Source: Alphaproteobacteria bacterium (GTDB taxonomy: Bacteria > Pseudomonadota > Alphaproteobacteria > UBA828). From it: a stretch of DNA of 20,703 nt. The DNA lies in assembly GCA_030604165.1 (NCBI GenBank), contig JAUVWK010000007.1, positions 1-20,703 on the forward strand, written 5' to 3'. Made by a program: the position numbers and the translations under genes. Below the pieces are notes generated by a model. The model did no database searches. It had not been told where the DNA came from and saw nothing but the letters and a program-made list of their open reading frames with translations. Positions 6,393 through 14,587 of the stretch are shown here, piece by piece (the first letter of the stretch is position 1; every line of letters starts with the position of its first letter).

Positions 6393-8237
6393 ATGAGCGA
6401 CGAAACCGCCGCTCCGTATCGCGTTTTGGCCCGCAAGTACCGGCCGACCACGTTCGCCGAGCTGATCGGGCAGGACGCGCTGGTGCGCACGGTGAGCAAC
6501 GCGATTCGGACCGGGCGCCTGGCGCATGCCTTTTTGCTCACCGGCGTGCGCGGCGTCGGCAAAACCTCGACCGCCCGTATTATCGCCCGCGCCCTCAACT
6601 GTATCGGGGCGGATGGCGCCGGCGACGTGACGCCGAACCCTTGCGGCGTGTGTGAGCATTGCGTCGCTATCGCGGCGGACCGCAATGTCGATGTGATCGA
6701 AATGGACGCGGCCAGCCGCACCGGCGTGAACGACATCCGCGAACTCATCGAAGGCGTGCGCTACCGGCCCACCTCGGCGCGCTTCAAGGTCTATATCATC
6801 GACGAGGTGCACATGCTCTCGGCCTCGGCCTTCAACGCGCTCTTGAAAACGCTGGAAGAGCCGCCGCCGCACGTCAAATTCATTTTCGCCACGACGGAAG
6901 TACGCAAACTGCCCGTGACGGTGCTGTCGCGTTGCCAGCGCTTCGACCTGCGGCGCGTGGACATGGCGCGCTTGAGCCAGCATTTCGCCGCGCTCGCCGA
7001 GCGCGAGGCGGTCGACATCGAGCCGGGTGCCCTGGCTCTGATCGCGCGCGCCGCCGACGACTCGGTACGCGACGGCTTGTCGCTGCTCGACCAGGCCATC
7101 GCCCACGGCGCCGGCTCGGTGAACGAAGCGCAGGTGCGCGACATGCTGGGCCTCGCCGACCGCTCCCAGGTCTTCGAGCTGTTCGAGGCGATGATGCGCG
7201 GCGATCTGAAGGCCGCGCTCGAGGGCCTGCGCAGGCAATATGACGCGGGCGCCGATCCGCTCGTCGTGCTGCAGGATTTGCTGGACCTGACCCACTGGCT
7301 GACACGGCTGAAGGTGGTGCCCGAGGCCGCCGACGACCAGGCGGTGCCGGAGCTCGAACGCGCCCGCGGGCGCGACTGGGCCGCGCGCCTGGCAATGCCT
7401 GTCTTGACCCGCGCCTGGCAGCTGTTGCTCAAGGGTGCGCAGGAAGCGCGCGGCGCGACACGGCCGCTGATGGCGGTCGAAATGGCCATCGTGCGGGTCG
7501 CCTACGCGGCCGATCTGCCGACCCCGGCCGAGGCGATTCGCGCCCTCGAGCAGGAACCGACCACCGAGTCGGGCGACGGGTCGGGCGCTTCGACGCACGC
7601 TGCTTCGGCACGCGACGCTCCGGCACGCGACGCCTCGGCTGACAGCGCGCCGACAGTGGATGAGACCGGCGGCGCCGGGCCCACGGCCGTCGCGCCCCGG
7701 CCGCCTATGAGCGTGGCCTCGCACGCGCCGCATGCCGCGAGCGTTGGCGCGCCCGCGCCCGCAGTTGAGCCCGAGCGCCGCGCCGATCATGAACCGACAC
7801 ATGATCCGGCAATGGCGCATCCCGAGAGCTTCGCCGATCTCGCCGCGCTTGCGGAGCGGCGGCGCGAGCCGCTGCTGCATGCCTCGATCATGAACGACAT
7901 CCATCCGGTGCGCTTCGAGCCCGGATCGATCGAGTTCCGCCTGAGCGACGCGGCGCCGAAAGACCTGCCCAGCCAGCTCGCCCAAGAACTCCAGGCCTGG
8001 ACCGGCCGGCGTTGGATCGTCGCGGTCTCCGACGAGCAAGGCGAGCCGACCTTGCGGGAGCAAGCCGAGACCGCGCGCGCCCAGGCGCAAGCCGAAGCCC
8101 AGGCCGCGGCGGCGGACGACCCGGTGGTGCGCCAAGTCATGGAGACCTTTCCCGGCGCCACGATTCGCGAGGTCCGGACTACCGCGCCGCGCGACGACAG
8201 ACCGAATGACGTCCACAACGGAGACGAAACCCCATGA
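6393..8237 (+). CDS. dnaX: DNA polymerase III subunits gamma and tau
   Basis: 614 residues. This is the AAA+ motor subunit of the clamp loader, which opens the beta clamp and links the polymerase cores. The N-terminal region starts with RVLARKYRPTTFAELIGQ (10-27). Walker A is GVRGVGKTS (51-59), the zinc module uses C70, C84, C87 and C90, Walker B is IIDEVH (135-140), and the sensor/arginine-finger region includes VLSRCQRFD (177-185). Residues about 385-470 are a low-complexity Ala/Pro/Thr/Asp linker, and 475-614 form the tau C-terminal region. No A6G-type slippery sequence like that of E. coli is visible, so a separate gamma form by frameshifting is not supported. The TGA overlaps the ybaB ATG (ATGA), indicating coupling. 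Confidence 0.96.
   Translation: MSDETAAPYRVLARKYRPTTFAELIGQDALVRTVSNAIRTGRLAHAFLLTGVRGVGKTSTARIIARALNCIGADGAGDVTPNPCGVCEHCVAIAADRNVDVIEMDAASRTGVNDIRELIEGVRYRPTSARFKVYIIDEVHMLSASAFNALLKTLEEPPPHVKFIFATTEVRKLPVTVLSRCQRFDLRRVDMARLSQHFAALAEREAVDIEPGALALIARAADDSVRDGLSLLDQAIAHGAGSVNEAQVRDMLGLADRSQVFELFEAMMRGDLKAALEGLRRQYDAGADPLVVLQDLLDLTHWLTRLKVVPEAADDQAVPELERARGRDWAARLAMPVLTRAWQLLLKGAQEARGATRPLMAVEMAIVRVAYAADLPTPAEAIRALEQEPTTESGDGSGASTHAASARDAPARDASADSAPTVDETGGAGPTAVAPRPPMSVASHAPHAASVGAPAPAVEPERRADHEPTHDPAMAHPESFADLAALAERRREPLLHASIMNDIHPVRFEPGSIEFRLSDAAPKDLPSQLAQELQAWTGRRWIVAVSDEQGEPTLREQAETARAQAQAEAQAAAADDPVVRQVMETFPGATIREVRTTAPRDDRPNDVHNGDETP
7602..7646 (+). repeat. 15-bp repeats in the dnaX linker
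   Basis: Two near-identical 15-bp units (7602-7616 and 7617-7631, one mismatch) and a third degraded unit (7632-7646) encode ASARD, APARD and ASADS in the disordered linker of DnaX. The unit length preserves frame and resembles the 15-bp repeats in the HprK-like kinase and at 18390. Confidence 0.75.
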
Positions 8238-8557
8238 AGAATATCGGCCAAATGATGAAGCAGGCACAACAGATGCAGGCCAAGATGGCCGAGTTGCAGG
8301 AGAGTCTCGAAGCGGTCGAGATTTCCGGCGGCGCGGGCGGCGGCCTGGTGAGCGTGACGATGACCGGCAAGGGTGTCATGCGCGTGCTCAAGATCGATCC
8401 GTCGCTGCTCAACGCCGAAGAAGTGGAAGTGCTCGAGGATCTGATCGTCGCCGCCTGCAACGACGTCAAAGGCAAGGTCGAGGCCCATCTGAACGAAGAA
8501 ATGGCCAAGCTGACCGGCGGCCTCAATCTGCCGGCCGGTTTGAACCTGCCGTTCTAG
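8234..8557 (+). CDS. ybaB: YbaB/EbfC family nucleoid-associated protein
   Basis: 107 residues with the full family layout: an N-terminal helix MKNIGQMMKQAQQMQAKM rich in Met/Gln, then a beta sheet (VEISGGAGGGLVSVTMTGKG), then VLKIDPSLL and the long C-terminal helix DLIVAACNDVKGKVEAHLNE. The protein is a dimeric, tweezer-like DNA-binding protein of the nucleoid, often linked to recombination because of its conserved place between dnaX and recR. It starts inside the dnaX stop (ATGA) and ends 39 bp before recR, so all three are expected on one transcript. Confidence 0.95.
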   Translation: MKNIGQMMKQAQQMQAKMAELQESLEAVEISGGAGGGLVSVTMTGKGVMRVLKIDPSLLNAEEVEVLEDLIVAACNDVKGKVEAHLNEEMAKLTGGLNLPAGLNLPF

Positions 8558-8596
8558 TACGCCGGGGAATTTCACGCACGCCCAGCAGTTGGTGTC

Positions 8597-9190
8597 ATGG
8601 CCGGTGCCGCAATCGAACAGCTCATCGCGCATCTGAGCAAGCTGCCGGGACTTGGCCCGCGCTCGTCGCGCCGCGCCGTGCTGCATCTCTTGAAGCGCCG
8701 CGAAACCCTGCTGGTGCCCTTGCTCAAGGCGCTCACCGTGGCGGCGGAAGAGGTTAAAGCCTGCGGCCGTTGCGGCAATCTGGACACCGTCGATCCCTGC
8801 GCCATCTGCGCCGACCCCGAGCGCGACGACACCGTGATCTGCGTCGTCGAGGAGGTCGCCGATCTTTGGGCGCTGGAGCGCACGCACGCCTTCAAGGGCC
8901 GCTACCACGTGCTCGGCGGCATCTTGTCCGCCCTCGATGGGATCGGGCCGGAAGACCTCAATATCGCCGGCTTGGTCGCGCGCGCGCGCGAGCCCGCGGT
9001 GCGCGAGATCATCCTGGCCACGAGCGCCACCGTGGACGGGCAAACCACGGCGCATTATCTCACCGACCGACTGGCCGGGCTCGAGCGCATCGTCTCGCGC
9101 CTGGCGCACGGCGTACCGATCGGCGGCGAGCTCGATTATCTCGACGACGGCACGCTGAGCACGGCGCTCAAGGCCCGCCGACCTTTTTGA
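8597..9190 (+). CDS. recR: Recombination mediator protein RecR
   Basis: 197 residues, standard length. RecR forms a ring clamp with RecO and RecF and loads RecA at single-stranded gaps. Visible are an N-terminal helix-hairpin-helix (LSKLPGLGPRSSRRAVLHLL, 13-32), a C4 zinc finger (C56, C59, C68, C71), a Toprim domain beginning VICVVEEVADLWALE (80-94), and the C-terminal motif LAHGVPIGGELDYLDDGTLS. It is the last gene of the dnaX operon. The convergent rmuC ends 47 bp downstream, and no clear terminator stem with a T-run is visible in that gap. Confidence 0.96.
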   Translation: MAGAAIEQLIAHLSKLPGLGPRSSRRAVLHLLKRRETLLVPLLKALTVAAEEVKACGRCGNLDTVDPCAICADPERDDTVICVVEEVADLWALERTHAFKGRYHVLGGILSALDGIGPEDLNIAGLVARAREPAVREIILATSATVDGQTTAHYLTDRLAGLERIVSRLAHGVPIGGELDYLDDGTLSTALKARRPF

Positions 9191-9237
9191 AGCTTTTCCG
9201 ATTCAAACAGCGCCGGCCCGCGTCAGCGGATAACGCG

Positions 9238-10404
9238 CTAAGAGGCTTTTTCGGCCGGCGCCGTAATGGGCGGGCTGGAAAGGGCCGGGGTGGCATCCGG
9301 CTCCGGTTCGAGCTGAACGTCTTCGATGCGATCGGCCCGGCGCGCCACTTTTTCGGTGGAAACGCGGATCTGGCGAACATCCTCGCCCGCCTGATCGAAA
9401 TGGCGCTGCAACTTGGCCGCGCGCTCGTCGAGGCGCGCCACGTCGGCGAGCATCAGGTGAACTTCACGCTGGATCAGCCCGGACTGCTCGCGCATGCGCA
9501 CATCCTTCAGAATCGCGCGCACCGTGTTCAGCGTCGCCCACAGCGTGGTGGGCGAGACAATGAAGACCCGGGCGCGATACGAGGCCTCGACCACGTCGAG
9601 AAAATTGGCGTGCAGCTCGGCATAGACCGCCTCGCTGGGCAGGAACATGAGCGCCGCGTCCGCGGTCTCGCCCGGCAGGATGTAGCGCTCGGCAATGTCC
9701 TTGACGTGCGTCAGGATCGCCGCGCGAAAGGCGCGCCCGGCCACCGTTTTGGCGCTCTCGTCCACGGCCGCGCACAGGCTGCGGTAGCTCTCCAAGGGAA
9801 ACTTCGCGTCGATCGCGATGGCGCCGGGCGGGTTCGGCAGCGTGAGCAGACAATCGGCGCGCCGGCCCGATGACAAGGTCGCCTGAAAGCGATAGGCGGA
9901 CGGCGGTAAGACCTGGGCGACCAGATCGTTGAGCTGGATTTCGCCGAAGGCGCCGCGCGCCTGCTTGTTGGACAGGATGTCTTGCAGCCCGACCATTTGG
10001 TTCGACAGCTGGGTGATGTTCTCCTGCGCCTTGTCGATCACCGCGAGGCGCGCCTCCAGCTTGCCCATGGTCTCGAGCGACTGCACGCTCGATTTCTGGA
10101 TACCCTCGCCGAGCCGCCGAGAAATCTCGGCCAGGCGGTCCTCCAAGGTCTTGCTCAGCAGGCGCTCCTGCTGGTGCAAGCGCTCGGCGACCGCACTTTG
10201 GGCCGCCCCCTGGATATCGGCCAGACCCTTGAGGCGCGCATCCATCTCGACCTGGCCCGCCCTCACCTGCTGGGCCATGCGGTCCACCTGTTCGAGCAAC
10301 GTCGCCGAACCGGCGCCGGCGCCGCGGCCACGCACCAGCACGAACAGCGCGAGGCCGGCGGCAAGCGCTAGAAGCGCGACGAGAATCGGTAGCACAATGT
10401 CCAT
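9238..10404 (-). CDS. rmuC: DNA recombination protein RmuC
   Basis: 388 residues from ATG 10404. An N-terminal transmembrane segment (about 3-25, rich in Leu/Ala/Val) is followed by a long heptad-like coiled coil (about 35-130) and the RmuC domain, which carries ALMFLPSEAVYAELHANF and VSPTTLWATLNTV, both characteristic. RmuC is described as limiting inversions at short inverted repeats and resembles nuclease-fold proteins, although its biochemical activity is poorly defined. The C-terminal 40 residues are acidic/Pro-rich and probably disordered. It is convergent with recR and divergent from def. Confidence 0.92.
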   Translation of the reverse strand: MDIVLPILVALLALAAGLALFVLVRGRGAGAGSATLLEQVDRMAQQVRAGQVEMDARLKGLADIQGAAQSAVAERLHQQERLLSKTLEDRLAEISRRLGEGIQKSSVQSLETMGKLEARLAVIDKAQENITQLSNQMVGLQDILSNKQARGAFGEIQLNDLVAQVLPPSAYRFQATLSSGRRADCLLTLPNPPGAIAIDAKFPLESYRSLCAAVDESAKTVAGRAFRAAILTHVKDIAERYILPGETADAALMFLPSEAVYAELHANFLDVVEASYRARVFIVSPTTLWATLNTVRAILKDVRMREQSGLIQREVHLMLADVARLDERAAKLQRHFDQAGEDVRQIRVSTEKVARRADRIEDVQLEPEPDATPALSSPPITAPAEKAS

Positions 10405-10488
10405 ATGCCGCCATAAGAGACCGCCCGCACAGTCCTGTCAAAGCCGATCGCCGCGAACCCCGAGCGCTTTCCATGACGCCAACCGACC

Positions 10489-10517
10489 TTGACGCCCTAC
10501 CCCCTGTGTCATACCTA
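10489..10517 (+). promoter_or_regulatory. Putative promoter for def-fmt-truA
   Basis: A near-consensus -35 TTGACG (10489-10494) is followed after 17 nt by TACCTA (10512-10517), a poor -10, within the 159-bp gap between the divergent rmuC and def genes. The transcript would begin about 40 nt before the def ATG. Support is mainly the -35 and the location. Confidence 0.35.
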
Positions 10518-10563
10518 AGCTCCGGCAAACGCCGCGAGAAAGCGGCATCGCCGCATCTGAGCC

Positions 10564-11085
10564 ATGACGATACGACCCATTATCATAGCGCCCGACCGGC
10601 GCCTGAAAATCCCCTCCGTGCCGGTGGACACGGTGGACGACGAGACACGCCGGCTGCTCGACGACATGCTGGAAAGCATGTATGCCGACGAGGGTATCGG
10701 GCTCGCGGCGATCCAGATCGGCGCGCCGAAACGCCTGGTCGTGGCCGATGTGCACCTCGGCGACGAGCCGCCGGCGCCGCTCAAATTGGTCAATCCGGAG
10801 CTCGCATGGACGTCGGACGAGAGGGCGCTTCGCGAAGAGGGCTGTCTCTCGTTGCCGGAGCACTATGCCAACGTCGAGCGCCCCGCCGAGGCCAAAATCC
10901 GCTATCTCGACGAGCACGGCGCGCCTCGGGAAATCGCGGCGAAGGGCATGCTGGCCGCCTGCCTGCAACACGAGATCGACCATCTCGATGGCATTCTTTT
11001 CGTCGATCATATTTCTCTGATCAAGCGCAGCATCATCCTGCGCAAGCTGGCCAAGGCGCGCCGGTCGCAAGCGGCCAGCGCCTGA
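10564..11085 (+). CDS. def: Peptide deformylase
   Basis: 173 residues. It removes the formyl group from the N-terminal methionine of nascent proteins. All three active-site motifs are intact: GIGLAAIQ (44-51), EGCLS (92-96) with metal-ligand Cys94, and QHEIDHLDG (135-143) with metal-ligand His136 and His140 and catalytic Glu137. Length is normal. It is followed after 16 bp by fmt, which installs the formyl group that Def removes; this def-fmt pair is widely conserved and probably an operon here, extending into truA. Confidence 0.97.
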   Translation: MTIRPIIIAPDRRLKIPSVPVDTVDDETRRLLDDMLESMYADEGIGLAAIQIGAPKRLVVADVHLGDEPPAPLKLVNPELAWTSDERALREEGCLSLPEHYANVERPAEAKIRYLDEHGAPREIAAKGMLAACLQHEIDHLDGILFVDHISLIKRSIILRKLAKARRSQAASA

Positions 11086-11101
11086 GCGGGCCGGTCCACC
11101 G

Positions 11102-12058
11102 ATGACCCGCTTGCGCCTGGTGTTCATGGGAACCCCGGAGTATGCCGTGCCCTCGCTCGAGGCCTTGCTGGCGGCCGGATTCGACCTCGCCTGCGTCTAC
11201 ACCCAGCCGCCGCGCCGGCGGGGCCGTGGCCAACGCGCGGAACCTTCGCCGGTGCAACGGCGCGCCGAGCAAGCCGGCCTCGCGGTGCGCGCGCCCCTGA
11301 GCTTGAAGGACGCCGAGGCGCAAAACGCCTTTGCCGCGCTCGAGGCCGACGCCGGCGTGGCGGTCGCCTATGGCCTGATCCTGCCGCCGCCGATTCTGCG
11401 CGCGCCTCGGCTCGGCTGCATCAACGCCCACGCCTCGCTCTTGCCGCGCTGGCGCGGGGCCGCGCCGATCCAGCGCGCGCTCATGGCGGGAGACCCGGAA
11501 ACGGGCGTCACCATCATGCAGATGGACGAGGGGCTCGATACCGGGCCGCTGCTGCTGCAGGAGCGCGTGCCGATCGGCGACCAAACCACGGCGGCAGCGC
11601 TGCACGATCGCCTGGCCGCGCTTTCGGGCCGGCTTCTGGTGGAGGCGCTCAACGGGCTGGCGCAAGGCCGCCTCGCGGCCCGCGCGCAACCGGACCAGGG
11701 TGCGACCTATGCCAAGAAAATCGACAAGTCGGAAGGCTTGCTCGATTGGCGTCTCGCCGCGCCCGAGCTGGCGCGGCGGGTGCGGGCGCTCTCGCCCTAT
11801 CCCGGCGCCCATTTCGAGCACGGCGGCGCGCGCATTAAGGTCTTGGCGGCGGAGTCGCGCCCGTCTTTGGCCGGCGCCGCCGAGGCCCCGCCCGGCACCG
11901 TGGCCGACGCCAGGCTCGCCATCGTTTGCGGCGACGGCACATGTCTTTACCCGTTGCGTTTGCAGCGGGCCGGCAAAGCGCCGGTGACGGTCGAGCAGTT
12001 CCTGCGCGGCTATCCGATTCCCGCCGGTAGCCGATTATCATGCCCCGCTACAAGCTGA
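11102..12058 (+). CDS. fmt: Methionyl-tRNA formyltransferase
   Basis: 318 residues. It transfers a formyl group from 10-formyl-tetrahydrofolate to Met-tRNA for initiation. The N-terminal Rossmann domain opens with RLVFMGTPEYAVPSLEALL (5-23). The active-site segment INAHASLLPRWRGAAPIQ (107-124) includes Asn108 and His110, and catalytic Asp146 lies in EGLDTGPLL (143-151). The C-terminal tRNA-binding domain (about 205-305) contains YAKKIDKSEGLLDW. The last 19 bp overlap the start of truA in another frame, so the final residues (SRLSCPATS) are shaped by overlap with the next gene's start. Confidence 0.97.
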   Translation: MTRLRLVFMGTPEYAVPSLEALLAAGFDLACVYTQPPRRRGRGQRAEPSPVQRRAEQAGLAVRAPLSLKDAEAQNAFAALEADAGVAVAYGLILPPPILRAPRLGCINAHASLLPRWRGAAPIQRALMAGDPETGVTIMQMDEGLDTGPLLLQERVPIGDQTTAAALHDRLAALSGRLLVEALNGLAQGRLAARAQPDQGATYAKKIDKSEGLLDWRLAAPELARRVRALSPYPGAHFEHGGARIKVLAAESRPSLAGAAEAPPGTVADARLAIVCGDGTCLYPLRLQRAGKAPVTVEQFLRGYPIPAGSRLSCPATS

Positions 12059-12777
12059 CCGTCGAGTATGACGGCACCGACTTCGTCGGCTGGCAGCGGC
12101 AGGCGAACGGTCTTTCGGTGCAACAGGCGATCGAAGACGCGATACGGGAATTTTCGGGCGAGACGGTCGGGGTCTTCGGCGCCGGGCGCACGGACGCCGG
12201 GGTTCATGCGCTCGGCCAATGCTGTCATCTGGACCTCACCCGCGAGCACCCGCCCGGGACGGTGCAGGATGCCTTGAACGCGCATTTGCGGCCGCGGCCC
12301 ATCTCGGTGCTGGCCGCGGAATTGGTGCCCGCGGAGTTCGATGCGCGGCGCAGCGCACGTCAGCGCAGCTACCGCTACCGCATCGTCAATCGGCGCAGCC
12401 CACTCGCGATCGAGCGCGATCGGGCGTGGCAGATCGCCAAGCCACTGGACGCCGCGGCGATGCATCGCGCGGCCCAGGCGCTCGTCGGCGAGCACGATTT
12501 CACCAGCTTTCGGGCCGCAAATTGTCAGGCGCGCACGCCGATAAAGACGCTCGAGCAGCTCGATATCATACGCGAGGGCGAGGAAATTCGTATTACGGCG
12601 CGCGCCGGCTCGTTTCTGTACCACCAGGTTCGGGCCATGGTGGGCACCCTCGCCTGGGTCGGCGAGGGCCGCTGGCGCGAGGACGACGTGAGGCAAGCGC
12701 TGGCCGCGCGCGACCGCCGGCGCGCCGGACCCACCGCGCCGCCTTGCGGTCTCTATCTCGTGGCGGTGACCTACTGA
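12040..12777 (+). CDS. truA: tRNA pseudouridine(38-40) synthase
   Basis: 245 residues. It isomerises uridines 38-40 in the anticodon arm of many tRNAs. The start MPRYKLTVEYDGTDFVGWQRQ is typical; the catalytic Asp52 is in GAGRTDAGVHALGQ (47-60). RSYRYRIVNR and DFTSFRAANCQ follow, then the C-terminal FLYHQVRAMVGTL, all family hallmarks. It starts 19 bp before fmt ends, which argues for coupled translation. The usual downstream neighbour in related genomes (dapE, by recollection) is absent; instead an unrelated SRPBCC gene converges from the other strand. Confidence 0.97.
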   Translation: MPRYKLTVEYDGTDFVGWQRQANGLSVQQAIEDAIREFSGETVGVFGAGRTDAGVHALGQCCHLDLTREHPPGTVQDALNAHLRPRPISVLAAELVPAEFDARRSARQRSYRYRIVNRRSPLAIERDRAWQIAKPLDAAAMHRAAQALVGEHDFTSFRAANCQARTPIKTLEQLDIIREGEEIRITARAGSFLYHQVRAMVGTLAWVGEGRWREDDVRQALAARDRRRAGPTAPPCGLYLVAVTY

Positions 12778-12807
12778 AAAAAAGAACGACACGCGGTGGC
12801 CCGCGCG
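12777..12807 (-). terminator. Rho-independent terminator for the SRPBCC gene
   Basis: Read on the minus strand, a 7-bp GC stem with one G-T pair (12807-12801 with 12796-12790) and a 4-nt loop is followed after a few bases by seven T residues (plus-strand A run 12777-12783). It lies just past the SRPBCC stop at 12821. The run begins at the last base of the truA stop codon. Confidence 0.5.
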
Positions 12808-12820
12808 CCGATGCGGCCGG

Positions 12821-13390
12821 CTAGCCCTTCTTAGCGCGGGTTTTCCGCGCCCCTGTTTTGCTCGTCTTCTTTTTCGCTTTTGCTTTTGCTTTTACTTTTG
12901 CCTTGGCCGTGGGCTTCGCCTTGGCCTTTGCCGCTGTCTTTTTCTTGCGCGTGGCCAGACCCAGCTTCTTCTTCGTGCCCTCGATGCCGGTCTCGTACAC
13001 GTTATGGGCAAAGGCGCGGGCTTCGGCCACTGTCACGCCCTTCTTGGGCTTGAAGCGGCTCGACCATTCGATCGTGCTGCTGCGGCTCGAGTTCCGTCTT
13101 ACCCGGATCGTCGCCGTATAGTCGGTGAATGGAACCAGGTTCTTCGGCTTGTCGATGACCTCGTACACCTGAACGAATTTCTTGGCGTCATATTTCAGGA
13201 GCCGCTCATAGACCTTGCCGCTGGCGCCCTTGATCGTGAGTGCGCGCACCACGCCCGGCCGGTCGAGCTCACTCTTCGCGATGACCTTCGGCATGATGGC
13301 CGGGAGATTATTGAACCCTCCCAATACGTCCCAGACCTGGTCGGCGGACGCGGCGATCTTCGCCGATACGAACGCTTTGGTATGCGCCAT
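12821..13390 (-). CDS. SRPBCC-fold protein with a histone H1-like Lys/Ala tail
   Basis: 189 residues from ATG 13390, chosen over an ATG six codons upstream because GGGGG lies 8 nt before it. Residues 1-140 match the SRPBCC/polyketide cyclase-dehydrase fold, a hydrophobic ligand-binding helix-grip: SAKIAASADQVWDVLGGFNNLP (9-30), a sheet region with VVRALTIKG and YTATIRVRR, and the long C-terminal helix. Its closest style is the MxaD/PYR-like single-domain group; the ligand is unknown. Residues 140-189 form a strongly basic tail with AKAK, KAKAK and KKKT runs and almost no acidic residues, resembling histone H1 or bacterial H1-like tails that bind DNA or polyanions. No signal peptide is visible, so it is probably cytoplasmic. 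It may be a nucleoid-associated or polyphosphate-binding variant, which is inference. Confidence 0.85.
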   Translation of the reverse strand: MAHTKAFVSAKIAASADQVWDVLGGFNNLPAIMPKVIAKSELDRPGVVRALTIKGASGKVYERLLKYDAKKFVQVYEVIDKPKNLVPFTDYTATIRVRRNSSRSSTIEWSSRFKPKKGVTVAEARAFAHNVYETGIEGTKKKLGLATRKKKTAAKAKAKPTAKAKVKAKAKAKKKTSKTGARKTRAKKG

Positions 13391-13502
13391 GCCAAATTCC
13401 CCCTGCATTTTGCTGCTTGCTTCTATTGGCGCGCATGGTGACCGAAAATAAATTCGCTGGCAACAATTCCGCTTGCCTCGGCGGCGTGTCGATGCGGCGA
13501 TA

Positions 13503-14450
13503 TCAAACTGCTGAGCGCCGGTTTTTTAGAACTCCCGAGCCCGAAATTACCTGCGCCGATGCCTCTTCGCTGTGCGGCGCCATCAAGTGCGCACCGGCGA
13601 CGCCGGCGATATCTTGCAGCTCCTGGATCAGCTCGACGCATATCGCGCGGCCTTCGGCGGCGGGATCGGCCGCCTGATCGAGGCGCCGCACGATAGCGTC
13701 GGGGACGTGCACGCCGTAAAGATTCTCGGTCATCCAACGGGCCGAGCGCGCCGATGCGAGCGGCCCGATCCCGATCAAGATGCCGACACGCTCCGCAATG
13801 CCCAGATCGCGAAGCCGCGCCATGTAGCGCCGCAGCACGGCCATGTCGAAACAATACTGGGTTTGCACGAAATCGATGCCGGCGTCGATCTTGCCGCGTA
13901 GCGCATCGGCCGTGAAATCCGGCGCGGGGTCGTGTGGCGCATCGGCCCCGCCAATCAAAAGGCGCGGCGGCACTTCGATCTTGCGCCCCGAGGGAAAGCT
14001 GCTCTGATCGCGCATCTGCCGCACGACGGCGATGAACGCCGACGAACTCAGATCGAACACCGGCTTGGCGTCGGGCTGATCGCCGGTCTCAACGCGATCG
14101 CCGGTCAGGCAAAGGATACTGGGCACGCCGAGCGCCGCGGCACCCAGCACATCGGCTTGAAGCGCAAGGCGATTGCGGTCTCGCATGGTGAACTGGAGCA
14201 CGGGCTCGATCCCGGCACGCGCCAGAATCGCGGCCGCGGCGAGCGGCGACAGATGGGCCCGCGCACCGGCGCCGTCCAACACGTTCACCGCGTCGGCCAG
14301 GCCCTTGAGGCAGCCGGCGCGCGACAAGACGGCGCTTGGATCGGCCGAATCGGGCGGTCCGGTTTCGGCGGTGATGGCGAAATCGCCGCGACGAAGCACC
14401 GCCTCGAGGCCGCCCTCGGTCAGCCGACGGTCGTCACGCGCCCGCGTCAT
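13503..14450 (-). CDS. Methylenetetrahydrofolate reductase family protein
   Basis: 315 residues from ATG 14450; the frame stays open upstream but that part is not family-like. Motifs of the MetF TIM barrel are present: AITAETGPP (25-33) with the catalytic-type Glu, QFTMRDRNR (86-94), LCLTGDR (113-119) followed by the VFDLSSS segment, FVQTQYCFD (194-202), and GAHLMAP near the end. The reaction would be reduction of 5,10-methylene-THF to 5-methyl-THF with flavin, feeding methionine or other methyl transfer. It is a short form closer to the C1-metabolism paralogues than to E. coli MetF, so it may run in either direction in methyl-group oxidation. It is divergent from a SAM-dependent methyltransferase; metY lies 4 kb away but is not linked in an operon. 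Confidence 0.87.
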   Translation of the reverse strand: MTRARDDRRLTEGGLEAVLRRGDFAITAETGPPDSADPSAVLSRAGCLKGLADAVNVLDGAGARAHLSPLAAAAILARAGIEPVLQFTMRDRNRLALQADVLGAAALGVPSILCLTGDRVETGDQPDAKPVFDLSSSAFIAVVRQMRDQSSFPSGRKIEVPPRLLIGGADAPHDPAPDFTADALRGKIDAGIDFVQTQYCFDMAVLRRYMARLRDLGIAERVGILIGIGPLASARSARWMTENLYGVHVPDAIVRRLDQAADPAAEGRAICVELIQELQDIAGVAGAHLMAPHSEEASAQVISGSGVLKNRRSAV

Positions 14451-14531
14451 GCCGGCCGCCTTCGTCGCCACGTTGGTGCATCGCTCGCCTCTTGAACCAT
14501 CTACGCCGTCGCCGGATGCCGACGAACGCCC

Positions 14532-14537
14532 TACAAT
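14532..14537 (+). promoter_or_regulatory. Putative -10 box for the methyltransferase gene
   Basis: TACAAT is five of six to the consensus -10, with no recognisable -35 at 17 nt. It would start transcription near 14544, placing the strong ribosome site (GGAGG, 14577-14581) and TTG 14588 in the leader and ruling out a start at TTG 14543. Confidence 0.4.
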
Positions 14538-14587
14538 AGCGGTTGGGGAAGGCGAAGGAACAATTTCGAACACCAGGGAGGAGGGGC

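Noticed and set aside
6393..8237. Programmed frameshift in dnaX giving a gamma form
   Set aside because: No A6G-type slippery run followed by a hairpin was seen at the domain boundary.
6255..8267. 670-codon minus-strand open frame across dnaX
   Set aside because: It is antisense to dnaX with all clamp-loader motifs intact, and its composition is typical of a GC-driven shadow.
8770..9873. 367-codon plus-strand frame over recR and rmuC
   Set aside because: It runs through recR in another frame and then antisense to rmuC; Arg-rich, no motif.
12858..13121. Phe/Ala-rich plus-strand ORF resembling a membrane protein
   Set aside because: It is the complement of the Lys/Ala codons of the SRPBCC tail, which read as Phe/Ala/Leu.
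14543..14587. Earlier TTG start for the methyltransferase
   Set aside because: It lies at or before the predicted transcription start and lacks a ribosome site, while TTG 14588 has an excellent one.
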